Origin: Cladobotryum mycophilum | Lineage: Eukaryota; Ascomycota; Sordariomycetes; Hypocreales; Hypocreaceae | Direction: 5' to 3' | DNA: 64,000 bases | Assembly (NCBI GenBank): GCA_036429605.1 | Contig: JAVFKD010000015.1 | Coordinates: 2,875,421-2,939,420, forward strand | In this document: piece by piece, positions 1-11,318 of the stretch | How positions within the stretch are numbered: the stretch's first letter is position 1 | Layout: each line of letters opens with the position of its first letter | Program-made: the position numbers and the translations under genes | Notes under the pieces: generated by a model | Database searches by the model: none | What the model was told of the DNA's origin: nothing | The model's input: the letters and a program-made list of their open reading frames with translations, nothing else

Positions 1-147
1 TGTGAGAGGTTCAAGGAGGCCATTGCAACTAACAAGGGCCTTTAACATGCATGAGTCATCAACGATGACAGCACTGTATACAAGTGTTCAATTCATGTAA
101 GATGCTCTCTTTTCTCCAAAAATTACTCAGCCTTTGAATTCTGTGAC

Positions 148-1234
148 TCACGAGTCCGTCACACTGGATGTAATAATGAACGATGACTTGGGACCTGCTG
201 CAACTCCCACTAGTTTGAAACCCCGTCCTGCCTCAAAGGGAACTTTTGTCCACTGCTCGGCCCTTTCGCCAAAGTCCCTACCCAGACCAAGCTGGCCGTT
301 GTTGTTCTCACCAATGACATGGACGCAGCCATCCGTTGTCAGTGCAATGGCATGCGAGTCACCCAACGCAATGTCTTGCACGTCCTTGTCACCGTCGACT
401 TCCATGTAGTTGGGCACCCCGGTGACAGACGGGAAGGCCTGTCGTCTTCGGTGGGTGCCTGCCGACGGGGTGCCCCAGACGTACACGCTGCCACTAGCTG
501 TCAGGGCGGCGACGGAGTATCCTCCCGCGGTGACGTGTCTGACGGGGTCGTCGAGGTCGTTTAGATCGGGTACAGGTCCCGGAATGTGGGCGGGTCTGGC
601 ACGTGGGTAAGTCTTTTTTTGGGCCAACTGGGAAGGGGGGATAGTAGCCACATTGCGGACTTACTGTTCCGGAGTAATGTCTCGTCCTAAACTACTCTCG
701 AAGCGTGGGTCACCGAGAGTTGAGACTGTGCCATCTTGGTAGAGGATAACGAAGCCGGTGTCAAAGGCGGCGATCTGCCTTGCTGGGACATTACATGGCC
801 AGGACTGTCGATCATGGATGGGCTTCCCAGAAGCCAGGGATGAGTGTTGGACTAGAACATTGCCGGTTTGTTCATTGCTCGGGCTGCAGATGGTGAGAAT
901 CTCGCCATTGGCTGTCTCAGCCGAGGTGTACAAGAACTCCAAGTCTTGATTACTATGCGGACTTGGGCCAGCTAGACGAAAGTTCGCATCTCGGCAAACT
1001 AGATGGGGGGCGTCAGCTTGAGAAATACATTTGGGCTTTTCCTGTCAGATTCCCGATGGGCCCGGGTACCGTACCAATGGTATATGAGAGGCGTGCTACA
1101 GGGCGTCCGATGTTGACGCCCTGAAGAACTTTTGTAAAGAAGTGCAGATCATGAGGTTCCTCTTCTTCCTCGTGACCTGGAGTCTCAAACGAGAGTTGAT
1201 GCCAGGCATTGAATCCTGTAGCGAACAGTTCCAT
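148..1234 (-). CDS. RCC1-repeat (regulator of chromosome condensation-like) protein
   Basis: Three exons (1234-1075, 998-665, 595-148) give about 313 aa. The introns at 999-1074 and 596-664 have GT-AG ends and matching phases. The start is MELFATGFNAWHQL, the typical opening of an RCC1 blade (xxxxGxNxxGQLG). Later blades include GSVYVWGTP, DIALGDSHAIALTTDG and GENNNGQLGLG, the last being the best RCC1 match. The protein is shorter than a full seven-blade RCC1 (about 450-550 aa) and resembles the small fungal ATS1/alpha-tubulin-suppressor-like RCC1 proteins. Family knowledge suggests a beta-propeller for protein-protein interaction. Whether it has nucleotide-exchange activity or a tubulin or tRNA-modification link cannot be read from the sequence. 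The next gene lies 1.7 kb away and diverges. Confidence 0.82.
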
Positions 1235-2915
1235 GGAGATGTGCTCTTGTCCGTGGCTGCTATTGGCATGAAATAATACCGGTAGTCTGTATGTCTATGC
1301 ATGAGCTGCATGTGATGTTGATCAATACCATACAGTCATATACGAGGCGCTATACCAGTCCTGGGAATTCCTCTATGCAGTAACAAGAAGTAGTATGTTT
1401 GGCATGAGTCTACCAATCAGGCTTGCACAGGTGTGATATTAATAAGGTGTTTCAGTAATGCCTAACAGGCAGATTGATCGTCATGCATATGCCGCAATAG
1501 ACGTTTTTCTATATCATGTGCTCGTACGCATTTGGTAGATTCCGATGAGAGCTAAACGAACAAGGTGTTATTTTTTATGCGCGAGAGCCGATCCAAAGCT
1601 CACATGCAGACGTTGAGATTATAAAATTGTACTAGAAGAAAAGGGAATAAAAGGGCTTTGAGAAAGTGTTTTTATATTTATGTATATGCTGTGGTATTAG
1701 TTGGTAGATATCTAGTAGATTACCTTGATGAGTTAGGATAGTAAACTGAGGTTGTCAAGTCCAAGATGCCGTATGCGCTTAAGCTGTACCAGAGTAAGGT
1801 TATTCCGTATGCTAATTTTCTCCGAGAATGTGCATCCGATTCAACAAGCTAGTCAGTCATAAATCCGGAAAACTCGGCAGCTGTGCACCAGGGTCTTGAT
1901 GGGGTCTGTCAAGAACTTTTGGTAGGTAAGTCCACGTTGCGTTTTAGTCTTATTGTATAGGGTAGATGGACAATAGAGACAATAGACCCATGTTTCCATC
2001 AGTTTGCACAAACATGCCAGGGTTTCGCATGTGGAAAGACAAATGTAGATGAATGCCTTGGGATGCAATGGGGATGTATTAGAAAATGCAACGTTCTAGG
2101 CCATAACATAGGAGCCTGGCGTATGCACTCGTGTTTTGTGTCTACCTGCTTGGTAGGCATCCAGAAACGCATGCAAGTGGTCCTGCATGAACCAATCGAT
2201 ACAGGATAAAAAGAATGCAATGCATAAACCTTTTTCACCCGCTGTGAACTCTGTAGGCAGAAAAGGCAGTCACGGATTAAATTTTGATTTTTTTTCATGT
2301 CAACTGATTGACTGTGAGATGCATGCACATACAATCAAAAAAATGAATCACAGCCTCGTAACTAGTTGGCCCCCCACATATGACTGACTGCCGCCTTCTT
2401 CTGAACTTGCTGTACAAAGAAAGAGCGCTTCTCTTCTCATGTCACTGCTCACTCGAGCTCGCTTCAAAATACACAACCGTATCCTCGCATCAAAGTACGC
2501 CAGGATATCAGATTGCTCAACATTCGCTCCATGGCCACTTCGCCTCCTAATACAAGTCGCATCCCTGTGCGGCATCCGGAAGAAACCCCGCAACAATCGC
2601 ATCAAGGGCCCGCTGCCACTGCCACTGCCACTGCCGCTGCCGCTACTTTGCTCATGGTCTCTGGCTAGAGATCCATCGGCCCATCGTCATTGCCATCGTC
2701 TTCATTATCGGATTGCGTCGTATCCTGCATACGTCAGGCTACCATTTTGGAGCCTGGGGTTAGCTCTGACTCACACCGTACGGTTCATCTTTTTGGGCTT
2801 GGGGAGATCTGTGGGAACAGACCCATGCAACCACTTCCCCCTGTAGTGTAACTGGTTCGGAAGCTTACCTGGGACAGCGTTAGAAATCGTCCCCCCGGTC
2901 TCGTCCAGTGACGAG
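1235..2915. other. Intergenic region between RCC1-like gene and dcl2
   Basis: AT-rich spacer between two divergent genes. The only compositional oddity is a short CTGCCA/CTGCCG repeat near 2608-2642, which makes a Leu-Pro stretch in one frame of an otherwise unconvincing open frame (2439-2846). No gene could be supported. Confidence 0.6.
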
Positions 2916-5900
2916 ATGGACGTTCCGGGTCATGCTGCGTCGAATTCTGCATCAGAAGATGACACGGACTCCTTTTTAGATGGATCTGGTTTTGATGAGT
3001 CTTCTCTCGTAGCTGGCAATGGGGTTACCCACCACACCCTCTCGTCTTCTAATATTAGGGACACTCTCTCCAAGGCTTCCCAAGATGCTTCCTCAGGAGT
3101 TCAGGCATCTCTTCCCAGTGGTGAAGCTGAGGACGAGAGTGAGAACTCAACCGGCGCTATGAGTTTAAGAGCTTACCAACTTGAGATGCTCGATCAGAGC
3201 TTAAAGAAAAATGCTATTGTTGCTGTAAGTAAAATTGAGTCTGATGTTATCCCCCTTGTGCTGCGTGCTGATATCGTTTATAGATGGATACCGGAAGCGG
3301 TAAAACTCAAGTGTAAGTTCTGTTCCACCTTTGTCTACTAGAATAGGGCCCAAAATCCTTTCTCAAATGTTCTAAACTAACACATCACTAGAGCTGTGCT
3401 TCGCATCAAGGCTGAATTAGAGAAGGGTGTCCCTGAAAAGGCAAGTAACCATTCTACGCATAATTTCACTTGAAGAAGGAGGCTGACGAGCATTAGATCA
3501 TCTGGTTTCTCGCACCTACTGTCTCGCTATGTGCTCAACAGTTTGAGGTTATCAAACTTCAAATCCCCGCGGCTAACATGAGGATGTTGACTGGCAACGA
3601 CAATGTTGATACGTGGAATGATGGCATCTGGAAGGTTATCCTTGATGGCGTCGCTATTGTGATATCGACATACCAAATCTTGTTGGATGCTATGAACCAT
3701 GCGTTCATTACTATGGAGCAATTGAGCTTGATAGTCTTTGATGAAGGTAAGTGTAGTCTTGGCGCTGTTCATTCTTCTGTTACTGACCTGGTCTCCTAGT
3801 TCATAATTGTACTGGAAAGAGTGCAGGAAACAAGATTATGGCTGATCACTATCAGCCGCGGAAACTTGCTGGCAAGAAGGTGCCGGCTATCCTGGGTCTC
3901 ACAGCGACCCCTAGTGTGCGATCTGATGTACACGATCTCGAGAGATTGGAGACTATAATGGACGCAAAGTGCGTTTCCCCGACACTTCATCGCGACGAAC
4001 TTCTGAAATGCGTCAAGAGGCCTCAAATAACCCATCTCACATACACTCCTCGTACCCCCCATACCACACCATCTATGCGATCGCTACAACAAGCTTACTT
4101 CAATTTGGATATCCGACGGGATCCGTATATACTTGGCCTCAGAGCCGATCCGACGGATAGGAATAAACGTGCGTTGATAAAAGCGATCGAGAAGTACGAC
4201 ACATATTCCCAAGGCCAATTGAAGGGATTTTCTGGCCGAGCATTGGAAGTATGCCAGCAGCTTGGACCTTGGGCCGCTGACTTTTACATATCCAAAATCA
4301 TCGAGATTTATCTGCGCAAAGTCGGAAGTGGTGATGAGTTCTTTGACAACTGGCTCAGCGAAGATAAGAAATACATCGCGGAGGCGCTGCGCCAAGTGGC
4401 AGTGGAAACCCCCTGACACACCACAGCAGCCCGACGACCTTTCAGAGAAAGCTAATCTTTTGATCAACGCATTGAGTTCGGCTGATAACTCAGTTGTTGG
4501 TATTATTTTCGTCAAGGAGCGAGCTATGGTGACCATGCTGAGTGAAGTTTTGCGTTTAAACCCCTTGATCAAAGAGAAGTATCGCATCGGCACCATGGTC
4601 GGCACGTCCAACAATTCGGGAAGAAAGAGGGCCTTGTACGAGTTTGCAGGCGCCGCGGATTTAAAGTCACTGCAAAACTTTCGCTCCGGAAAACTCAACC
4701 TTCTCATCGCCACCTCCGTTTTAGAAGAAGGAATAGACGTCCCTGCGTGCAACCTGGTTATCTGCTTTGATAATCCGGCAACTCCAAAATCGTTTATACA
4801 GCGCCGTGGAAGAGCACGAATGAAGGATTCTCATTTGGTTCTCTTTTTGGAATCTACAAGCACCGTCGTTATGCAGTGGGAAGTCCTGGAGTCGGAGATG
4901 AGGTTGCTATATGAGGACGAGGAGAGAGAGTTTCGTCGCATGCAGAAGGATGAGGAATCTGAGAATGGGAGTGATGCCTGCTTTGTGGTAGAATCTACGG
5001 GCGCGAGGCTTGATTTTGACAATGCAAAGTCACACCTGGAACATTTTTGCCGAGTGTTGGCACAAGGTGAATACGTCGACGGCCGGCCTGACTACATCAT
5101 ACACCGTCACACGGAAGGGTGGCCTGGGATATTGAGCGCTACAGTCTTGCTCCCCTCATTTGTGCCAGCCGAACTGCGACAGGCCGAAAGCTCAACAAAA
5201 TGGCGATCCGAGAAGAATGCAACCAAGGATGCGGCATTCCAGGCATACGTGGCTTTATACAAAGCCAAGCTTATCAACGAACATCTGCTCCCGTTGAAAA
5301 GCGAGGATATTACTGGCCCCGAGACTCGGGCGGCAGAGGTCTCTGTAGAGCCGCTGATCAACCCTTGGATCCGAGTTTCCGGAGCATGGCTTGAACCAAG
5401 TGACAAATGGTCATACTCTTTGGGTTGTATTGACGAGTATGGCCAGGCCATGGGTAGCTATGAAGTCGCTCTACCTGTTTGGCTGAACCAGCCGCTGCCG
5501 ATGCAGCTGTATCTTGACCGGGATAAAAAATGGGAGCTCCGGATAAGCGAAGGAAGGCCTATACCTCATGCGCAGATGGAATCCATGCCTGATCATACTT
5601 CGGCACTTCTCGCATTCCACTTTGGCCATCGATGGCAAGTTGAGGAGCGCCCTCACGTCGTCAGGGTGACTGCTACGGATGCAATGCTGTCTATGGACCA
5701 GATTGGCATCGGCAAGTTTGATCTTGCTGATGAAGAAGTCAAACAGGGCCGGTACTTGATCAGGGACAATACAAAGACTCCGTTCTTATATCGAGGTCTA
5801 ATCCCTGTCAAACCTCTTGCTCGAGAGATCCAAAGAGCATTCTTTGAGTACGAAACTGCCCCTTCGGATGTGCCCTACCTTGATCTTTGGCAGTGGACGA

Positions 5901-7572
5901 AGAGATCCGATCTCCTCCACCCTACCCAGGGAGATGCACGCAAGGAGATAGTCAGTACCAAGTTGTACCAAAGAGTTTTACCGCTCTCATCGGCCACAGT
6001 TGACATCGTCCCGGTCACCCGCGCACAATTCGGCATGACGATACCGTGTCTCATACACCAGATGGAGGTTATGCTTATAGCCAAGGAGCTAGCTGAAACG
6101 CTTCTTCAGCCAGTTGGGATATCCAACCTGGATTTGGTGAGAGAGGCTATATGCTCGCGCAGTGCAGGTGAACCGGTTCACTACGAGAGATTGGAATTTC
6201 TCGGCGACTCGATTCTCAAGTTTTGCACATCCATTCAAGCATCTGCTGAGAGTGAGTATAGAATATCTGGTAATATTCAGAATAGGGAAATGCTAACATA
6301 TATCAATATCTAGATCCGGACTGGCCTGAAGGCTACCTATCCTTTTACAGAGATCGTTTGGTTTCCAACTCGAGACTTTCGCGGGCGACCCAAGAGAGTG
6401 GCTTAGCCAAATTTATTATTGTCAAGGCATTCACAGGCCATAAATGGCGACCGCTTTATTTGGATACTCATCTCCAAGTGGAGCAGGCTGTCGAGCCGGA
6501 GCGGAAGATGTCTACGAAAACGCTTGCTGATGTTGTGGAGGCATTGATTGGTGCTTCGTATGTTGAAGGAGGTCTTCCTAAAGCGTTGAAGTGTATTTCT
6601 TTCTTCCTTGGCGAACGCGAGTGGAAAGACGTCGGGGTCGGACGACAAATCCTCTTTGATCTGCCACCAGCTAATGAACCCCTATCACCGCTTCTGGCAC
6701 CGCTTGAGGAGCTGATTGGATATAAGTTTCAAAAGAAGGCGCTATTGATCGAATCCATGACGCATGCCTCGTACATTGCGGACACTGGCAAGCGTTCGCT
6801 TGAAAGACTGGAGTTTCTTGGCGACGCAATTCTGGATAACATTATTGTCACCAAAGTTTTTGCTTCGAAGCCTTCTTTGCCGCATCATCGGATGCACACC
6901 CTTAAAACAGCCATGGTGAATGGCGACTTTATAGCGTTTATGACTATGGAACACAGATTGCGCGTGAGCGAGTCTGTTGTGGTGACGGATGCCGAGTCAA
7001 CGACGAAAGTGACGACGCAAGATACATACATGTACTTGTGGGAGTTTATGCGGCATTCATCTATTTCGATTGGGCTGGAGCAGAAAGAGACAAAGAATCG
7101 ACACATGAGAATGCGAGACAGTATTCTTGAGCTTATGAAGCATGGAAATCGTTATCCCTGGGACCTCCTTGCTCATTTGCAGCCCAAGAAGTTTTACTCG
7201 GATCTTTTTGAGGCACTTCTTGGAGCGGTATGGATCGATTCAGGATCCATTGATACGTGCAAGGAAGTGGTGAGGAGATTTGGCATGTTGGACTACTTGG
7301 ATCGCATAATGCGCGACGAAGTCCATTGTCTTCATCCAAAGGAGCACCTAGGCATGTTGGCCGCCACGGAAAGTGTTGCCTACATCCTTGATGCCCGGGA
7401 TAGGTCCAATGGCGAGAAGGAGCATCTCTGCAAGGTCATTGTGGGAAAGAGGGTGGTGGTTGAGGTAGATGATGGGGTTAATAGGGAGGAGGTGAAGACC
7501 AAGGCTGCGCAGGCAGCAGTCGAGGTGTTGTTGGCGGAGAAGGCCAATGGGGAGATGGTAATGAGTGAATGA
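2916..7572 (+). CDS. dcl2: Dicer-like protein 2 (RNase III/helicase), one apparent frame break
   Basis: Cuts long dsRNA into small RNAs for RNA silencing and antiviral defence. Six exons are inferred: 2916-3224, 3284-3312, 3392-3440, 3497-3746, 3800-6251 and 6314-7572, giving about 1448 aa, the usual size for fungal Dcl2. Visible parts in order: helicase Walker A MDTGSGKTQ, a DExH box written DEVH, GLTATPS, helicase C with IDVPACNLV and QRRGRARM, a dimerisation region, RNase IIIa (YERLEFLGDSIL, ADVVEALIGA), RNase IIIb (LERLEFLGDAIL, SDLFEALLGA) and a weak C-terminal dsRNA-binding segment. No PAZ motif was recognised. The intron at 3441-3496 has a GC-AG donor (GCAAGT). The frame changes at a C5 run (4409-4413). 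The exon sum is divisible by three only if one C is removed or two are added. With both RNase III sites intact, a sequence error is more likely than a pseudogene. Confidence 0.9.
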
Positions 7573-8415
7573 TGCTGTGATGAGTCAAGACATTAAACAT
7601 TCGAAGAGCAGAGATTGGCACGAAGGACGGATAGAAGATGATCTGACAGATTCATGATACAAGCTACTACAGATGCTGCCTGGCGTATGAAGGTGAAAGT
7701 GCTGGGATGCACCTTAATAAAATAAGTGAATGATGTTAATGAAGTACTTTGTGTCTGTGTAGGACTTTAATACCTTTTCTTCTTCTTTTTCTGTAGCCCT
7801 TACATCGAAAGGAACTTGACAGCATGGATACCGATAGGTACATTACCATGGATGAAGTCTATATTTGCTGTGAATCTTTTCATCATCGAATTCAGTGTTT
7901 CATGACGTTACATGGCTCCCTGGATCTTTTAGAAAGCCGATCATCGGCAATCATCCCCCTGGATTGTGCAAGTGCCGAACTTGTTACTTGATCGCCGTCG
8001 CCATCGCCACCATTGCGCTCGCTCAGCTTTGCCTCGGTGACGAAATGAGTGATGTGCTTCACCGATTTTTGTTTACAGTAGACATCTAGAGTGGAAGAAG
8101 GCGTGAATGAATTGCTTTTGTTTATGGGTTATTTTTTCACGGTGACGGATGGATATTGTCGTCATGATGAATCGATGGCATTGCCGAGTGGAAATACGTC
8201 ATGGTATGAGATCATCAGGTACGAAGATCGTTTTGTATGATGGGAGAATCCAGCAAATAGTTTTGTAAAGATATATAAACTGGAAAATTTCAGAATTCCA
8301 GGAAAAAAAGGTGTTTCTTATTTACACAATACTTTCAACATTCATCCATTACATTCTATTTTCACATCCTACCCAAACAACAAACCAACCAAACCAAACA
8401 AAATATTCATCCAAC
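7573..8415. other. Intergenic region upstream of con-6
   Basis: Holds the 3' flank of dcl2 and the con-6 promoter. Short open frames such as 7895-8089 show no recognisable family. The CA-rich stretch just before 8416 looks like a fungal 5' leader. Confidence 0.6.
8274..8279 (+). promoter_or_regulatory. TATA-like box of con-6
   Basis: TATAAA inside ATATATAAAC, 137 nt upstream of the con-6 ATG and followed by a pyrimidine/CA-rich leader. Position and context fit a core promoter; the transcription start is not known. Confidence 0.45.
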
Positions 8416-8815
8416 ATGTCTGATTCTCACGTCGCCGCAGGCCACAAGGCTGCCCTCAAGAACCCCAACGTTTCCGACGCGGCTAAGAAGCACTCCAAGG
8501 AAGTCCTCGAGACCCAGTTCAATGAAGGTGGTGGTTCGTTTTCTTCCTTCTTTTTACAATTGACTATTTCCTTCCCCAACATTCACGCTGACGCTTGCCG
8601 TGGCTAGGATCCAAGGGTGGTGATACCAAGGGTGGTGATACCGAGGGTAAGAACCAAGGCAATGTTATTGGTGGCTTGAAGGCGTACGTATTTATCAACT
8701 TTTGTGCATCCAAGGACTTCTTTTACTAACATCTATCTGTTCAAGGGCTATCAAAAACCCAAATGTTTCCGAGGTGGCAAAGGAGAACGCCCAGGAACGT
8801 CTCGACAATATGTAA
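8416..8815 (+). CDS. con-6: Conidiation-specific protein 6 (Con-6)
   Basis: Three exons (8416-8533, 8608-8683, 8746-8815) give about 87 aa. The protein carries the Con-6 motif twice: GHKAALKNPNVSDAAKKHS near the N-terminus and GLKAAIKNPNVSEVAKENA near the C-terminus. A short Gly-Asp-Thr repeat (GGDTKGGDTEG) links them, encoded by two near-identical 15-bp units at 8614-8643. Con-6 proteins are small, hydrophilic and made at high level during conidiation; they are thought to help protein preservation or spore vigour. The first donor could lie at 8531 or 8534; both keep the frame. A TATA box sits 137 nt upstream. Confidence 0.9.
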
Positions 8816-8916
8816 ACAGACTTGCCTCTATCTAATAAACAATGGACTTCCATCTGTCGAGGAAGTCTCTATCAACTAGATATATATATCTCATCTAAAT
8901 CCTTGTGTGTGCTATA

Positions 8917-9814
8917 TCATTTGTGCTTATCCAGCTCTTGTAGTACCGTATCAACCACCCACTCAAGCAGTGAATCCATGTTCCCATCAACAGTATCCCC
9001 TGGCGGCACGTTAATCCCCTCCCTCTCCAACACATCCCCCTAAACTTCCCCTCCACGTTTCCGCCCTCAAACATCCAGGCATGGTCCTCCACGTAATTCG
9101 GCCATACAATCTTATCCACGTACCCGGGAGGATCAGCCCAAAAGCCCTCGAGCGTGACATAGCCGTCGCGAGCCTCACGTCTGGCCTTGGCGTTTGCGTA
9201 AGAGACCCGGAGGAAGAGCTTCAGGTCGAGATTGACTTGGATGGCGGACATGGAAGGCGGGTAGAGCAGGAAGCCGTCGAGGAGACATAGGTGGAGGTTG
9301 TGATGAAGGGGATGGGAGGGGGAGGGAGGAGGATACTTTGGATTTGAGGGAGGCGATGGTGGAGGCCTGGACGGGGCATTTGCCGACGGAGTTTTGATCT
9401 TCTTTTGAATCAAGTGTCGGCTGTTTTTGGGGCATTAGTTTGAAGGTGTGATATGTGGGGTGAGGACGGAATATACGGGAAAGGAGGCGTGTTGGCGGAT
9501 GTATGAGAGAGCATCAGCCATGGCGGGAATGTCTATAGCCCCAGCGCAGTCCCAGTCAAGCAGACCATTTTTCGACGGCAATCTGAAGGACATAATTAGA
9601 GATGAAATGGATAAGAATAAGTTGATAAACTACAGGGTTTTCCATAATCGATATGATAGAAAGGGGGTTCTCACTCATCTTCAGGTCTATAAAAGTCATC
9701 TTCATGCAAGATAAAGGTATTGGGCAAAATATCCCGTAGCAAGCGGGCGAGTGTCGTCTTGCCGCTCGAGGAGCAGCCTGATATGGCCACTATGAGGGCC
9801 CTTTTTTCCGTCAT
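8917..9814 (-). CDS. NRK1: Nicotinamide riboside kinase, two apparent frame breaks
   Basis: Phosphorylates nicotinamide riboside to NMN in NAD salvage. Three exons: 9814-9675, 9582-9477 and 9420-8917; introns are GT-AG and one has a CTAAT branch point. The start is MTEKRALIVAISGCSSSGKTT with a P-loop (GCSSSGKT), followed by HEDDFYRPEDE, LLDWDCAGAIDI, LCLLDGFLLY, LDLKLFLRVSYA and GYVTLEGFWADPPGYVDKIV, all in the order of the NRK family. The total is close to 250 aa, as expected. Exon 3 changes frame twice: near a G5 run at 9318-9322 (plus strand), where one base is extra or two are missing, and at a C5 run at 9036-9040, where one base is missing. The changes cancel in length, and the second restores a normal helical C-terminus ending near 8919. 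Homopolymer error is the likeliest cause. Confidence 0.85.
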
Positions 9815-10282
9815 GATTCTCTATATCCGAAAAATAGAAATAATAAAATAAAATAAAATAAAACAAGAAAAATGACTGGTGCTTGAAGTTCAAGTCGAGA
9901 GTTTTGACAGACAAAAAGGAAAGGAATCTCGGGGGGCTCAATTAGGTGATCAAGTGTCGGGTTGTGCTTTGATAAGGCTGCCCCTCCCCCGCCATCTCAT
10001 CCATCCATCCATTGGCATAATTCTAGTTGTTAGTGCTGATGGCCGCTATCGCATAGCGGATAGGAGTGGGTCTTGGAGCGCTGCAGCCCACCAAAGTCCA
10101 AAGACACAATTGAAGGGGGAGCCTCAAACATTTGCACAGCTTAAATCGGACCATCTGAAGCATAAAACATCCACAGCCTGATCTTGGTATCTTTCTTTAT
10201 TTCTGTTCTGCTTTCCATATCAAACTTCAACATCCACCACTGCAGCACTATTCCCCCCAAAAAAAGGTGCCACACCCCCGCC
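9815..10282. other. Shared upstream region of NRK1 and pth2
   Basis: Divergent promoter region with an (AAAAT)n stretch at about 9838-9862. An in-frame upstream start for pth2 at 10184 was not used because the frame before 10283 has no conserved look. Confidence 0.5.
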
Positions 10283-11037
10283 ATGGCCTCCTCCTCCCCA
10301 GACCAGGGCACCCAAACGGGCATCGTCCTCACCACAGCCCTCGTCTCCATCATCACCGGCTACCTGTTCGGCATCTTCACCGTCCGCGGCTACCTCATCC
10401 CCCCGTCCCTCACCGAAGAACGAAGGCGGAACCGCACCGACCCCGTGGAGAGCGAGGAGAGCGACATTGACGAGGGGGACACGATACTGGATCACGCGCC
10501 CAACTGGGCCAATGGCGAGGACGCGGACAGGAAGCAGGGCCTGAGGATCGCCCAGCCGGTGGAGAAGAAGAAGCTTGCGACGGGGAGTAGCAAGGAGGAG
10601 TGTAAGCTTGTCTTGGTGGTGAGGACAGATCTGGGTATGACAAAAGGTATATACATCTGATCATGCATGAAAGAAAAAAAAGCTCGCAAGTGTTACTTCT
10701 CAGCTAACATTACGGGATAGGAAAAATCGCCGCTCAATGCTCCCACGCCACCCTCGCATGTTACAAGAAGCTCGCCCGCGCCGAACCCGACTCGCCTGAG
10801 CGAAAGGTCCTCTCCCGGTGGGAACGCCTCGGCCAGGCCAAGATTGCGGTGCAAATCAAGTCCCAGGAAGAGCTGCTGGAGCTGCAGAAAAAGGCCCGCG
10901 AGCTGGGTCTCACGGCCGAGGTGATCCAGGACGCGGGTCGCACGCAGATTGAGGCCGGTAGCATGACGGTCCTGGGTGTTGGGCCTGCGCCCAAGAGCTT
11001 GGTGGATCAGGTTACTGGCCACTTGAAGTTGCTATAA
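10283..11037 (+). CDS. PTH2: Peptidyl-tRNA hydrolase 2 (Pth2)
   Basis: Hydrolyses peptidyl-tRNAs released from stalled ribosomes. Two exons (10283-10646 and 10721-11037) give 226 aa. An N-terminal membrane segment (TGIVLTTALVSIITGYLFGI, about residues 10-30) is followed by an acidic linker and then the PTH2 catalytic domain: CKLVLVVRTDLGMTKGKIAAQ, CSHATLACYKK, DAGRTQIEAGSMTVLGVGP. The conserved Lys, His, Asp and Thr positions of the family are present. The membrane anchor agrees with the mitochondrial outer-membrane placement known for eukaryotic Pth2. The intron (10647-10720) splits TKG/K just inside the catalytic domain. ATG 10283 was chosen because it directly precedes the membrane segment. 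Confidence 0.93.
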
Positions 11038-11318
11038 AAAGGGGGTTTGAGGAGGACATTGAGCATGTACAATGGGGGGTTTGACGGCAATTTTTTTGTG
11101 CAAAAGGAAAATGGCATGTTAGCAAAGGGCTCAGCGGAAAAAGGGAACAAGGACAGGGACAGGGCGAAAACAAAAGAGACTAGAGCATCGTTATACAAGG
11201 AGCGGGTGTGTGGAGTATTCCAAGTATTATATCTGAAAAATTGCCAGAATCAAAAAAAGATTCTGGGGTATAAAATTTGCCATTGGAATTAAACTGGAAA
11301 ACAAAAAAATTCTATATT

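Noticed and set aside
2439..2846. 135-codon open frame with a Leu-Pro repeat upstream of dcl2
   Set aside because: The Leu-Pro stretch comes from a simple CTGCCA/CTGCCG repeat; the rest has no family look and no stable reading context.
4396..4426. A 7-nt or 31-nt intron that would repair the dcl2 frame
   Set aside because: Both have GT and AG ends and the right phase, but are far too short for splicing; a C-run error is simpler.
10184..10282. In-frame upstream start that would lengthen Pth2
   Set aside because: The added residues are not conserved-looking, and the 10283 ATG directly precedes the usual membrane segment.
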